A DNA stretch of 16,099 bases from positions 1 through 16,099 of the forward strand of contig CAIYFP010000532.1 in assembly GCA_903925515.1 (NCBI GenBank). The letters run 5' to 3'. A program made the position numbers and the translations under genes. Below, piece by piece: positions 1-7,936 of the stretch. Each line of letters opens with the position of its first letter. Positions within the stretch are counted from its first letter, which is position 1. Source of the stretch: an uncultured Verrucomicrobiota bacterium (lineage in GTDB: Bacteria; Verrucomicrobiota; Verrucomicrobiia; Limisphaerales; UBA9464). The notes beneath the pieces were generated by a model. That model worked only from the letters and a program-made list of their open reading frames with translations, made no database searches and was not told where the DNA came from.

Positions 1-32
1 CCAAGGTCAAGCAGGTCAAGGCCTTGGCCTAG
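1..32 (+). CDS. Possible C-terminal end of a gene cut by the window edge
   Basis: Read from base 3, the codons AAG GTC AAG CAG GTC AAG GCC TTG GCC TAG give KVKQVKALA and a stop at 30-32. Every sense codon ends in G or C, as in the confirmed genes of this window, and the lysine-rich tail would suit a protein C-terminus. Ten codons are far too few to identify a family. A small hairpin follows (CACCC 43-47, GGGTG 53-57) without a T-tract, so it is at best a weak terminator. Chance is a real alternative, because GC-rich sequence often gives short open frames. Confidence 0.25.
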   Translation, partial: KVKQVKALA

Positions 33-269
33 TGTCGTGCCGCACCCCTCTCGGGTGTTGGCTTGCCTCAAGAGGGCCCCGGGGCAAGACGCGAGGACGA
101 AGCCGGCCCGCAGCGGTGTGCGACGAACAAGCGATGAAGCCACGGGGCTTTCCCGCAGCACGGCGAGGAGGCGCGCCCCCTCCCGCCTCCCAAGTCTTCG
201 CTCGCGCCCCGGTGGCCACGAAGAACCCCCGCTGCAAAACGCCAGCCATGGGTGGGATTCGACATCACC

Positions 270-292
270 CGACCGCCAGCGGAGGCGGGTCG
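270..292. repeat. Imperfect inverted repeat (hairpin)
   Basis: CGACCGCC (270-277) pairs with GGCGGGTCG (284-292) around the six-base loop AGCGGA, with one bulged base. It is the first of several GC-rich hairpins in the gene-free left flank. No T-tract follows on either strand, so it is not a standard intrinsic terminator. It could be a REP-like intergenic element. Confidence 0.4.
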
Positions 293-317
293 ATGCAGTG
301 ATGACGGACGTGATGGC

Positions 318-331
318 GTAGCCGAGGCTAC
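318..331. repeat. Perfect 14-base palindrome
   Basis: GTAGCCGAGGCTAC is a nearly perfect dyad: arms GTAGC and GCTAC around CGAG, or GTAGCC/GGCTAC as double-stranded DNA with GA at the centre. As RNA it would form a five-base-pair stem with a tetraloop. As DNA it could be a protein-binding site. No neighbouring gene start lies close enough to suggest which. Confidence 0.4.
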
Positions 332-500
332 CGCAGGGCGAGGCGGGGGCAGGGCGAGGGGTGGTTCGAGGCCCATGACGAGCGAAGGCCGACGGATGTG
401 CGGAAGCAGGTCGATCAAGCACGCCCGAATCCAATGCAGCGTCCTCGCATGGGATTGCTGCGCTCCCGTCGCCCGGCTCGTGGTTTCGTGCCAGCCATGA

Positions 501-523
501 CGCCGGGGACCCAAGTCCCGGCG
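501..523. repeat. Strong hairpin with a one-base bulge
   Basis: CGCCGGGGAC (501-510) pairs with GTCCCGGCG (515-523) over a four-base loop CCAA. The stem has nine pairs with G505 bulged. There is no T-run beside it, so a terminator role is unlikely. The compact, very stable form is typical of REP-type intergenic palindromes, but only a genome-wide search could show whether it is repeated. Confidence 0.45.
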
Positions 524-640
524 CAAGCGTCCGGGTATCCTCCGAGTCACAGCTCACGTCGGCTTCGGCAGGATGCTTGCCGGCTTGCGATGACCGCGGA
601 TGGGCGCGGTTCCCGGCATCGGCACCCAGGAGCCGGCGTC

Positions 641-656
641 CTTGGCGTCTCGGCGT
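641..656 (+). repeat. Short repeat motif, copy 1 (CTTGGCGTCNNGGCGT)
   Basis: CTTGGCGTCTCGGCGT here matches CTTGGCGTCCTGGCGT at 1816-1831 at 14 of 16 positions. Both copies lie outside genes, on either side of the TPR gene. The motif resembles, in GC-rich form, the tandem 'GACGCAAAG'-type strings found between genes in many bacteria. Two copies in one window do not prove a dispersed repeat. Confidence 0.3.
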
Positions 657-671
657 CCCGGCGCGAGGAGG

Positions 672-712
672 GCCCGCCGGCCCCTGTTAGCCTTCACGCT
701 GGCCCGGCGGGC
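672..712. other. Long GC stem-loop in the leader of the TPR gene
   Basis: GCCCGCCGG (672-680) is perfectly complementary to CCGGCGGGC (704-712). Two further C-G pairs can form inside if C703 is bulged, leaving a loop of about 18 bases. The structure ends 53 bases before the chosen start of the TPR gene at 765, so it would sit in that gene's 5' leader if transcription starts upstream. It could affect translation or RNA stability, or simply be an intergenic palindrome. No T-tract or anti-terminator pairing was seen. Confidence 0.45.
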
Positions 713-764
713 AGATGCACGGATAATGCCATGCATGATGTTGGGATCGCTGCTCGAGGGGTTG

Positions 765-1529
765 ATGCACCCGGACTTCCTTTTGGGAAGTCCGGTGGCC
801 TTGATGGCATTCGGGTTCTCGTTGTGGATGTTCGTGGACGCCATCAGGCGGCAGGAATGGATCTGGGCGGCATGCATTGCCGTGTTCACGGTGTTTTCAG
901 CGATGATGTACTACTTCCTCGTGTACCGGCCTCAGGGGGCGTCGGGAGGTAGGTTTTCCGGGTTCGAGCTTCCCGGCGCAAGGCAGCGGGCGCGCATCCG
1001 AGAGATCCAGGCCCGCATCCATCACCTCGACCACGCGCGCGACCATCTCGACCTCGCGGACGCGTTGTTTGCCCGGGGCGAGTTCAAGAAGGCAGAGGCA
1101 AGCTACCGGGCATCGCTCCATCGCGACCCCGGCGACACGGATGCCATGGCTCATCTTGGGCAATGCTTGATGCGGCTCGGGCGACCGTCCGAGGCGCGGC
1201 CGCTCCTGACCGAGGTGCTGGCAAGCGACCCCCGGCACGACTACGGGCACACGCAGATGGCGCTGGCGGAGGCCTGCACCGCCCTGGGCGACGTGCCGGC
1301 CGCGATCGCCGCATGGGAAGAGGTGAACCGGAACCATGGATATCCCCGGGCACGCGTGCAGCACGCGGAGTTGCTGGCGTCGCGCGGGCAGCGAGAAGAC
1401 GCGCTCGCGCTTGCCAGGGAAGTGCTCGAGGATGACGAGCATGCCCCCCGTTTCCAGCGGTCGCGTGACAGGGAATGGATTCGGCGTGCGCGTCGGTTGA
1501 TCGCGAATGGCGGGGTTGCGGCGGGGTGA
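765..1529 (+). CDS. Membrane-anchored TPR-repeat protein
   Basis: A 254-residue protein with two hydrophobic helices at the N-terminus (about 5-26 and 31-54) and a soluble C-terminal part built of TPR-like helical pairs (about 91-122, 125-156, 160-192, 196-225). Repeat hallmarks are visible, such as ADALFARGEFKKAEASYRA and GQCLMRLGRPSEA. I chose ATG765 because CGAGGGG at 755-761 is a good ribosome binding site and the first helix follows directly. The frame stays open to 600, and ATGs at 726, 735 and 738 are possible, but that extension is arginine-rich and unlike a protein N-terminus. TPR arrays bind partner proteins, so a scaffold at the membrane is likely. Similar two-helix TPR proteins occur in Verrucomicrobiota as I recall. 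The partner and function are unknown, and no neighbour indicates them. Confidence 0.85.
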   Translation: MHPDFLLGSPVALMAFGFSLWMFVDAIRRQEWIWAACIAVFTVFSAMMYYFLVYRPQGASGGRFSGFELPGARQRARIREIQARIHHLDHARDHLDLADALFARGEFKKAEASYRASLHRDPGDTDAMAHLGQCLMRLGRPSEARPLLTEVLASDPRHDYGHTQMALAEACTALGDVPAAIAAWEEVNRNHGYPRARVQHAELLASRGQREDALALAREVLEDDEHAPRFQRSRDREWIRRARRLIANGGVAAG

Positions 1530-1815
1530 TCGTGACCGCCATGAATGGGGACACCTCTGGCCAAGAAATCGCAAGGGCGTCGCCATGGCCCGGTGCCATT
1601 GATGAATGGGATGCGCACGCCTTCGCGCGGGCGTTGCCCGGTTGCGTGCTGGTGCCTCGTCACGCGGACAGGGTGCCTGCGCGGCGCATCGCAGAGACGG
1701 GGCCATGTCATGGGCCGCAAGGCAAGGCGCCGCACCCCGACCCGCGCGCAAGCAGTTCCTGAGTGTCCGGTTCTCGCCTCACGCCCCACCGACGGGGGGT
1801 GAAAAGGCAGGTCCG

Positions 1816-1831
1816 CTTGGCGTCCTGGCGT
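1816..1831 (+). repeat. Short repeat motif, copy 2 (CTTGGCGTCNNGGCGT)
   Basis: CTTGGCGTCCTGGCGT matches the copy at 641-656 at 14 of 16 positions and is followed by GAAAAAACT. Read on the minus strand it is AGTTTTTTCACGCCAGGACG, which resembles the 'TTTCACGCAAAGACGCAAAG' type of intergenic string known from many bacteria. It lies in gene-free sequence. Confidence 0.3.
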
Positions 1832-2428
1832 GAAAAAACTCCATGCCACCTCATGCATGGATTCCGAGATGCATGCAGCGGGGAATTCCTCGCGACATGC
1901 CTCCATGACGAGAGGATTGGGGTCGCATTCGTCGAGGGGATGGCCGCGTGGAGCTGCGAATCGCAAGCGTCCCGGAGGCCCTGCGGCTGGAGCGTCGCCC
2001 CAAGCGAGGCGTCCGTGCCACCGGCTACGACCGCACCGGGGAACTCCGACGGCAGCACCGCAACGTCCGGCAACACGGTTGTCAGGTCGTCGGCCGCCTC
2101 CCGCGCGGCCAGCAAGGACGCGGGGTTTTGGCCCGTCGTCCTCGACGACCTGGAGGACCAGAACGTGCACCGGCATGCCCCTCCCCAAGCGAGCCAAGAG
2201 ATGAGCCCGGCCGACCTGAAGGGCATCCGCGACGCCCTGCCGCAACGCGGAGGTGATCCGTGCCGCGGAGCGGTTGAGGCGACGCCGACCGGGAACGCGG
2301 CCGGGTCGCAAGGAGTCACGATGGACGTTCCGGAGCCATCCGGAGAACCCGGAGGAGGCGCCTCGTCACGGGGCGGGGCGGGGCATGCAGGCACTTGCCC
2401 ATGTTGGCGGACAAGGCCATGGGATGGG

Positions 2429-2502
2429 CGGGTCCCGATGACCCGTGAGGCGTTCACGCCCATCGGGGTGCGCGCGCTGGGTGGAGCCGGGATTCCATCC
2501 CG
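2429..2502 (-). terminator. Two hairpins just beyond the end of the CotH/lamin-tail gene
   Basis: CGGGAT (2488-2493) pairs with ATCCCG (2497-2502) over a three-base loop, starting 46 bases past the stop codon at 2549. CGGGTC (2429-2434) pairs with GACCCG (2440-2445) over CCGAT, about 100 bases past it. Neither is followed by a T-run on the minus strand. They could stabilise the 3' end or assist Rho-type termination, but they are not classical intrinsic terminators. Confidence 0.2.
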
Positions 2503-2548
2503 CGGCCTGTCCCGCATCCGCCGTCATGGATGCAAATGCCGGACCACC

Positions 2549-5500
2549 TCACGGACCCGCCACGACCTGGAAGTACCGCTCGTCCTCGGAAGCCATGGCC
2601 GGCAACTCGACCACCCTGGCGTCCCCGGCCGGATAGGTTGCCAACGTCTGCCACCCGCCTTCCCCGAGCGTGGCCCGCCAACGAACCAGGTAGGCCACCC
2701 CTGCCTGCGCGTCGAACCGCAGCAACGGCGCTGGCCCATGCGCCATCGACAACGCCGGCGGCACGAGCGCGGCGCTCACCCTCACGACCGTCGTGTCAGA
2801 CGACGACAAGGCACCGTCGTGGGCCGTGAACCGCAGCACGTACGTGCCCGGCACGTCGAACGTCGCCGTGGTCTGGGGCGAGTCAGCCGGGGCGAACGTC
2901 ACCGGTCCAGGGCCGCTCGCGACGGACCATTGGAACCCCGGCACCCCCGGCGTCGCGGGAAGGCCGTCGTCGGAAAACGTCGCGCGCATCGTCAGGCGCC
3001 CCGGCAACCGCACGTCGGCCGGGGGCGGCGCCTTCGCGGTCGGCGCGGCATTCGACCCCAGCACCGACGCCAGCAAGGCCAGGTCAAAGCCAAGGTCCGA
3101 GCTTGTCCGGTTCACCTGGTGGACCTCCACCGCGAGCACGTTGTCCCCGTTGACAAGCAGCGACGGCGACACCACCCCCTCCACTGGCGTCGTCTCGTCC
3201 GCGCCGCCGATCGTCTGGCTCGCGAACGTGCCGAACGTGATCACACCCTCCGGCATGGCCGAGCGCATCACCTCCGTCCCGTTCAGGTACACCACCGCGC
3301 CGTCGTCGCGGATCAACTGGATCCTCATGTCCCGCACCGCCGATGCCGACGGCACGTTGAACCTCAGCCTGAAATACGTGGTCGGGATGCGATCGATGAT
3401 CGAGCCCGAGTTCACCGTGGTCACCTCGCCGTCACCCCCATAGCCCAGGCGGGCACGGCCGCTCTTCCACGCCGAGTCATCGTGCCCCGGCTGGCGCCAT
3501 CCCGTGCCCAGGTCCTGCCGCTGGTCAAAGAACCGCCACGTCGAGCCCAACGGCACCAACGTCGCCGCCGTGCCCGGCCTGCTCACCGTCACCTGCACGT
3601 CGTCGCTCGCCTCGCGCTCGCCGTCGAAGGCCTTCCATCGGAGCACGTAGGTCCCCTGCCCCGGCAATTCTACCACCCCGTTGCTCGTGCCCCCGTTCAG
3701 GAACACCACGCCGGCAGGCCCGCCCACTTGCGTCCACTCTCCACGGAGCCTGGAGGGCTCCGGCAGGCCGTCGTCTGTCGCCCACCCTTGCAACCCCACC
3801 GCCAACGGGAACGCCTGCGACACCAGCTCGCGGTCCGCGCCCGCCGTGACCCGCGGCGAACGATTGGACCCGGCCGACGCACCGGGCGTGGGCCCGCCTG
3901 TCCCGACTCGCCATGCGATGGCGTCATCCCCGGGAAGCGTGGGATCGCGCCGTTCCATGGGAACTCCCGTCAGCCCACCCGTCACGGGCCATGGGGCCTC
4001 GTCGTCGTACCTGACCTCGTCCACGGTCACCATGGGCACCACCACCGACACCACGCCGGCATCATTGGTCACCGACACCGGCCCGTCCGGCCGTTGCAAC
4101 CGGAGCCGTTCTCCATTCGACTGCAACGAACCTTGCCAGGGTCCGAGAACCGGAATGTTGGGTGGCAAGCCATAGTTCTGCCTGAACCGCGCCGGGTCGG
4201 TGCCTGCCAGCACCACGTAGCCGCCCGCGGGCAACACGAAGCCCGCCGGGAATGCCATGTCGATCCCGTCCACGCGCCAGGCGGTCCCCGGGTTGTCCAC
4301 GTCATGCAACGGCTGGTCCGTCCCCGAGCGATTCCACACCTCGACAAATGGCAGCTCGCCGGGTCCCGGCGCGAAGTGCACCTCCTGCAAGACCACGCCC
4401 GACATGGCCTGCGCCGCGTTCGCGCCCCCAAGGGTTGCGGCCGTCGAGCGCGCCATCGACACCACCCCCGACGAGTTCGTCCAGCGCACGAACGTCTCCC
4501 CGTTGAACGACGCACCGAACGTCACGCCATCCACGTGCCCCGTCAGCCGACCCTCCGCGTCTGCGCTCAGCAGGTACGCCTCGTCGCCCATGGCCGAGAA
4601 CCGGAACGCGTTCGTGCCCTGGGATGGCGCATTGAAGCTGGATTCATCGAGGACGAGCCATCCCCGCGCGGGGATTGTCGTGCCCGCCGGGATCCGGTAC
4701 TTCGTCGGGCGCGCCGGGTCGTCCGTCAGCCACCAGCCGCCGACCGGCGCGGGCGCATCATTCGGGTTGAACAACTCCACGGCGTCCAACGCCGGCGGGT
4801 CGGTATGGCTGAGCACCTCGCTCACGACCACGGGCAGCACGCCCGGTGACGCATCCTCGGTCCCGGGCGAGCCACCCATGCGGGAACTGGCGCGCCATGC
4901 CGAGGCGTCCCCTGCCATGGGCTTGCCAAGCGGATTCGTCGGGACCATTGAAAACCCCAGCCCATCCGCGCCCGTGGGCCATGGCAGGCCCACGCCGTAC
5001 TCCAGCTCCAGGGCCACCTTTCCGGACGGGTCCGCCAAGGCGATCCGCTCGCCCGTGTTCGAGAGCTGCCCCGTGTACACGAAGTCCACCGTCACCCCCG
5101 GGTACCGCCGCGCGAACGCCTCGCGGTTCTCCGCCAGCACAAGGAACGATCCCGCCTCCAGCAACGTCCCCATCGGGAAATCCAGCCCGATGCCATCCAC
5201 GAAGCGGAACCCGGAAAGCTCCACGCTGGCGGGCCCAAGGTTGTGCAACTCCACGAACTCGAACTCGTCCCGCGCGAACACGCCCGGTGGGTCGTCCGCC
5301 GCCGGACGATGGTGGACCTCCGATATCCGGAGGCCGGACGTGTCCTGCCGCACATGAAACGTCGCCTCGACCATGGGGCTCCATTCGTCCACGCCCACGT
5401 CCACCCGGTGCACCCGCGCCTTGATCACGCGTGCCGAGCGCAACGCCAGCGGCCCCGTGTAGCGCCGCGACGACGCCGACTCGGCGCCGTTGTTGGCCCG

Positions 5501-7792
5501 CGGGTCGCTGCCGTCGGTCGTGAACACGACCGCGCCGGCGCCGGGGTTCGCGAGGACGAGCGAGGCACCCGGCTCGACGGTCCCGCCGAAAGGGGTCATG
5601 ACGGGGGCGGCGAGGGCCGGGAACAGGTTGGCCGCGCGCAACTGGGCCAGCACGATGTTCCCGCGCGAGGGCAGGTAGGTGTTCATCACGCGGTTGACGG
5701 CCGGCAGCCAGTTCGCGTCCCGCGTCAACGGCGTGGAGACCTTGCTGTCGCCCCATCGCGCCGACTCCGCCACGACCGGCAGGAAAAGCTGGTTCGTGCG
5801 CGCCGCAAAGCGCCCTTGGGCGGCCGCCACGGTCAAGGCGCCGCCGTTGAGGAAGTGCCGCTGGATGCGGTCCGCGACGCGCAGGCGGAAGGTCGGGCTC
5901 TGCCAGAGCTGCTGCCACAGGTACTGCGGGTTCGAGTACGCCACCGAGTCGCTCCCCGCCGCGAAGGGCCCCACCCGGTTCTGGTTCATGTCCAGCAACG
6001 TGTGCTCCGCGTCGTGCGAGATGAACCGGAACCCGCCGTTCGCGCCGGAACGGTCGCGCAGGCCGTACCAGTTGTTCGGCCGGGTGTTGCCGAGGAAGTT
6101 GGAGATGGGCGCGTCGAGGTTCCCGCCAAAGAGGATCACCAGCATGTAGTCGATGAGGTTGTCGATCTCGAGGAGGTTCTCGTAGGCGGGATTGCGGGCG
6201 CCGTCGGGGTTGCGTCCCTGCACCCGCCAGAAGGTGACCTCGGCATTCGACGCCGTGACCGCCTTGCACAGGTTGTAAAGGCGCGTCCATGCAGCAAGGT
6301 CGCCGTCCGTCGCGTTGATCGCGTACGGCCCTGCCTCGACCTTGATCACGTCGTAGTCCTCCGGGCGGCCCCCGAAGTACACGGACCCGAAGTTGGCCTC
6401 GGGCCGCTCGCACGAGTTGAAGATGCCCCAGTACACGCCGTTGATGTAGAGGTGGTAGTAGTTGCCGCGCTCCCCTTGCTGGCCCATCGCCAACTGCGTG
6501 TCCCGCGAGAAGACGTCGCGGATGAAGATGCCGTTGGAACCGTTGCCGGGATCGAAGCTCCACGAGTAGTTCTGGAACGTCCGCAGATCGAGCGCGTCAA
6601 ACTCCTCCACGCCGCCCGCATGCAGCGGATAACGCAGCTTGTCCGCCCCGTACGCCTCCCGGAAGAAAAAGCGGAACGCATGCTTCGGGTTGCCCGTCGA
6701 ACGACTGAATCCACCCCGGATGCGAATGCCGCAGTCCACCTGGAACCCTCTTCGACCATCCGCATGAAGCAGCTCCAACGACGCGGGCCGCTCCCAGTCC
6801 CGGCCGTCCTGCCCGGGGTTCGAATAGATCCCCGTCGCGCCATCGAACAGGTTCGACAGCGTCGTCACCACGCTGAAGCTCGGCAGCGCCTTCAGCGCCG
6901 GCACGATCTGCGCCGCATACAACGGCGAGTCCACCACCCGCGGGTCCATCCCGTAGTTGTAGGTCTGCGACTGGCTCCCCGGCGCCGGCCACTCGGGCCA
7001 CGGCACCGCCCCGGCCGGCGACTGCCGGATCACGTCCGACAGGAAGAGGTACGTCTGCGTGTCCACGTCCGATGGCTGCAACCCCGACTTGAATGCCGCC
7101 GCCCGCATCACCGTCGTCCGGGCGACCCGGACCGGCCCCGCATAAACCAGCCCCGTGCCGGCCGTCGGCGGCGCCCCGTTCGTCGTGTACCGGATCGTCG
7201 CCCCCGGCGTGGCGCACGTGATCTCCAAGTCAAAAGGCTGCTCGAAGACGCCCCGGTCCACGCTGAACCTCGTGTCCGCCACAAAGTCCCCCACGCCGCC
7301 CACGTTCGCCGCCCCCGGCGTCGGCGGGTTGAAGTAGAACCGCTGCCCCGCCCGGGTCCCGTACGAGATGTCTGCCCGCTGCGCCGGGTAGCCCGGCGCA
7401 AACTCCGTCGCGGCCGGCCCCTCCGGCGGAAACAACGCAAGGTACTCGCCGTCCGCCGACAAGCTGAAGCTCGCGTGCAACGCAGCCGCGTGGTTCGTGC
7501 GGTTCTTCCCCGAGGCAAACACCACGAGGTACGCCCCGGCAGGAAGGCTTGCGGAGGGCAGCACCCACTTCCGTGGCTGTGCCGCGTCGTCGGTCAGAGA
7601 CCAACCCTGCAAGTTCACCGCCGTGTTGCCGCCATTCCAAAGCTCGATCCAGTCCGGCCGGTCGCCATCCGCGTCCACCAAGCCCCTGCCATTGCTCGCC
7701 AGGAACTCGGTGATCGTCACCTGCCCCGTCAACCGTGCCGCCGCAACCCCTGCAAGGACCCACCATCCCGCCGCGTGACGCAATAAACTCAT
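2549..7792 (-). CDS. Giant secreted CotH-like kinase / lamin-tail domain protein
   Basis: A 1747-residue exported protein. Order of parts: Sec signal peptide (1-24); lamin-tail domain 1 (about 25-145, with DWIELWNGG and GWSLTDD); chitobiase-C-like beta domain (172-250, with ATIRYTTNG); CotH-like kinase domain (305-640); second chitobiase-C-like domain (735-813, with VFTTDGSDPR); lamin-tail domains 2 (820-935), 3 (985-1095) and 4 (1130-1262); PKD-like domain (1313-1405); galactose-binding-like jelly roll (1415-1576); second PKD-like domain (1581-1673); small C-terminal beta domain (1680-1747). In the kinase part, GIRIRGGFSR, K370, the LFGGNLDAP segment (555-562) and D594 in FISHDAEHT are plausible active-site elements. 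CotH of Bacillus spores phosphorylates coat proteins; lamin-tail domains in bacteria occur in secreted proteins. ATG7792 begins the signal peptide; the frame is open to 7918. Substrate and function are unknown. It is last in the minus-strand gene run. Confidence 0.9.
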   Translation of the reverse strand: MSLLRHAAGWWVLAGVAAARLTGQVTITEFLASNGRGLVDADGDRPDWIELWNGGNTAVNLQGWSLTDDAAQPRKWVLPSASLPAGAYLVVFASGKNRTNHAAALHASFSLSADGEYLALFPPEGPAATEFAPGYPAQRADISYGTRAGQRFYFNPPTPGAANVGGVGDFVADTRFSVDRGVFEQPFDLEITCATPGATIRYTTNGAPPTAGTGLVYAGPVRVARTTVMRAAAFKSGLQPSDVDTQTYLFLSDVIRQSPAGAVPWPEWPAPGSQSQTYNYGMDPRVVDSPLYAAQIVPALKALPSFSVVTTLSNLFDGATGIYSNPGQDGRDWERPASLELLHADGRRGFQVDCGIRIRGGFSRSTGNPKHAFRFFFREAYGADKLRYPLHAGGVEEFDALDLRTFQNYSWSFDPGNGSNGIFIRDVFSRDTQLAMGQQGERGNYYHLYINGVYWGIFNSCERPEANFGSVYFGGRPEDYDVIKVEAGPYAINATDGDLAAWTRLYNLCKAVTASNAEVTFWRVQGRNPDGARNPAYENLLEIDNLIDYMLVILFGGNLDAPISNFLGNTRPNNWYGLRDRSGANGGFRFISHDAEHTLLDMNQNRVGPFAAGSDSVAYSNPQYLWQQLWQSPTFRLRVADRIQRHFLNGGALTVAAAQGRFAARTNQLFLPVVAESARWGDSKVSTPLTRDANWLPAVNRVMNTYLPSRGNIVLAQLRAANLFPALAAPVMTPFGGTVEPGASLVLANPGAGAVVFTTDGSDPRANNGAESASSRRYTGPLALRSARVIKARVHRVDVGVDEWSPMVEATFHVRQDTSGLRISEVHHRPAADDPPGVFARDEFEFVELHNLGPASVELSGFRFVDGIGLDFPMGTLLEAGSFLVLAENREAFARRYPGVTVDFVYTGQLSNTGERIALADPSGKVALELEYGVGLPWPTGADGLGFSMVPTNPLGKPMAGDASAWRASSRMGGSPGTEDASPGVLPVVVSEVLSHTDPPALDAVELFNPNDAPAPVGGWWLTDDPARPTKYRIPAGTTIPARGWLVLDESSFNAPSQGTNAFRFSAMGDEAYLLSADAEGRLTGHVDGVTFGASFNGETFVRWTNSSGVVSMARSTAATLGGANAAQAMSGVVLQEVHFAPGPGELPFVEVWNRSGTDQPLHDVDNPGTAWRVDGIDMAFPAGFVLPAGGYVVLAGTDPARFRQNYGLPPNIPVLGPWQGSLQSNGERLRLQRPDGPVSVTNDAGVVSVVVPMVTVDEVRYDDEAPWPVTGGLTGVPMERRDPTLPGDDAIAWRVGTGGPTPGASAGSNRSPRVTAGADRELVSQAFPLAVGLQGWATDDGLPEPSRLRGEWTQVGGPAGVVFLNGGTSNGVVELPGQGTYVLRWKAFDGEREASDDVQVTVSRPGTAATLVPLGSTWRFFDQRQDLGTGWRQPGHDDSAWKSGRARLGYGGDGEVTTVNSGSIIDRIPTTYFRLRFNVPSASAVRDMRIQLIRDDGAVVYLNGTEVMRSAMPEGVITFGTFASQTIGGADETTPVEGVVSPSLLVNGDNVLAVEVHQVNRTSSDLGFDLALLASVLGSNAAPTAKAPPPADVRLPGRLTMRATFSDDGLPATPGVPGFQWSVASGPGPVTFAPADSPQTTATFDVPGTYVLRFTAHDGALSSSDTTVVRVSAALVPPALSMAHGPAPLLRFDAQAGVAYLVRWRATLGEGGWQTLATYPAGDARVVELPAMASEDERYFQVVAGP

Positions 7793-7795
7793 GGA

Positions 7796-7831
7796 AAAGC
7801 CAAATAAATGCTCCTTGGCAGCAATCCTCAA
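7796..7831 (-). promoter_or_regulatory. Possible promoter giving a nearly leaderless CotH/lamin-tail transcript
   Basis: On the minus strand TTGAGG (7831-7826) and TTTATT (7808-7803) are separated by exactly 17 bases, each matching four of six bases of the sigma-70 consensus. The patch is markedly A/T-rich for this window. Transcription would begin near 7796, only about four bases before ATG7792. The same patch holds AAGGAG (7816-7811), a perfect ribosome-binding core but 18 bases from the ATG, which is too far for normal use. Either reading is possible; they exclude each other. Confidence 0.25.
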
Positions 7832-7936
7832 GCCAGCCTTCCCCCAAATCCCCCGCTGTCCGGCGCCATCCAGCCCACCGCGCCCGTGCCGACCCATGCC
7901 CTCTCGGCCGTGTCCCAACGCCCGCTCGTCCCCGTG

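Larger units (their letters stand above)
33..764. other. 732-base gene-free, hairpin-rich region
   Basis: No open frame here looks like a protein. All are arginine, proline and alanine-rich translations without domain motifs, and frames on both strands overlap one another. No tRNA could be folded: one GGTTCGAG string near 363 resembles a T-loop but has no matching acceptor or anticodon arms. The region holds four good inverted repeats, listed separately (270-292, 318-331, 501-523, 672-712), and one copy of a short motif that recurs at 1816. It must contain the leader of the TPR gene, but I see no clear -35/-10 pair. Confidence 0.6.
1530..2548. other. 1 kb region without a convincing gene, possibly decayed coding sequence
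   Basis: This lies between the converging TPR and CotH/lamin-tail genes. Open frames exist on both strands, but none shows a recognisable domain and none has a good ribosome binding site. On the minus strand a protein-like stretch in one frame (about 2230-2135, containing MPVHVLVLQVVEDDG) appears to continue in another frame (about 2125-1900, containing SLLAAREAADDLTTVLPDV). The switch falls near a run of A and C bases around 2127-2134, as expected of a frameshifted pseudogene. The plus strand of the same stretch also has G/C-rich third positions, so the signal is ambiguous. A repeat motif (1816-1831) and two hairpins near the right end are listed separately. Confidence 0.5.

Noticed and set aside
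355..390. tRNA-like GGTTCGAG string
   Set aside because: No acceptor, D or anticodon stems could be paired around it.
600..764. Longer N-terminus for the TPR protein
   Set aside because: The added residues are arginine-rich and unlike a membrane protein start, and ATG765 has a ribosome binding site followed directly by the first helix.
1781..1804. Possible terminator hairpin with CCCC and GGGG arms
   Set aside because: The arms are imperfect, only a short A-run lies beside it, and no gene ends close to it in the proper direction.
1763..4849. Plus-strand open frame of 1028 codons opposite the CotH/lamin-tail gene
   Set aside because: Its translation is dominated by R, H, P and A without motifs, and it is antisense to well-supported lamin-tail, PKD-like and jelly-roll domains. 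Long antisense frames are expected in GC-rich genes.
5243..7786. Plus-strand open frame of 847 codons
   Set aside because: It is antisense to the CotH domain and first lamin-tail domain, is extremely arginine- and valine-rich, and shows no recognisable fold or ribosome binding site.
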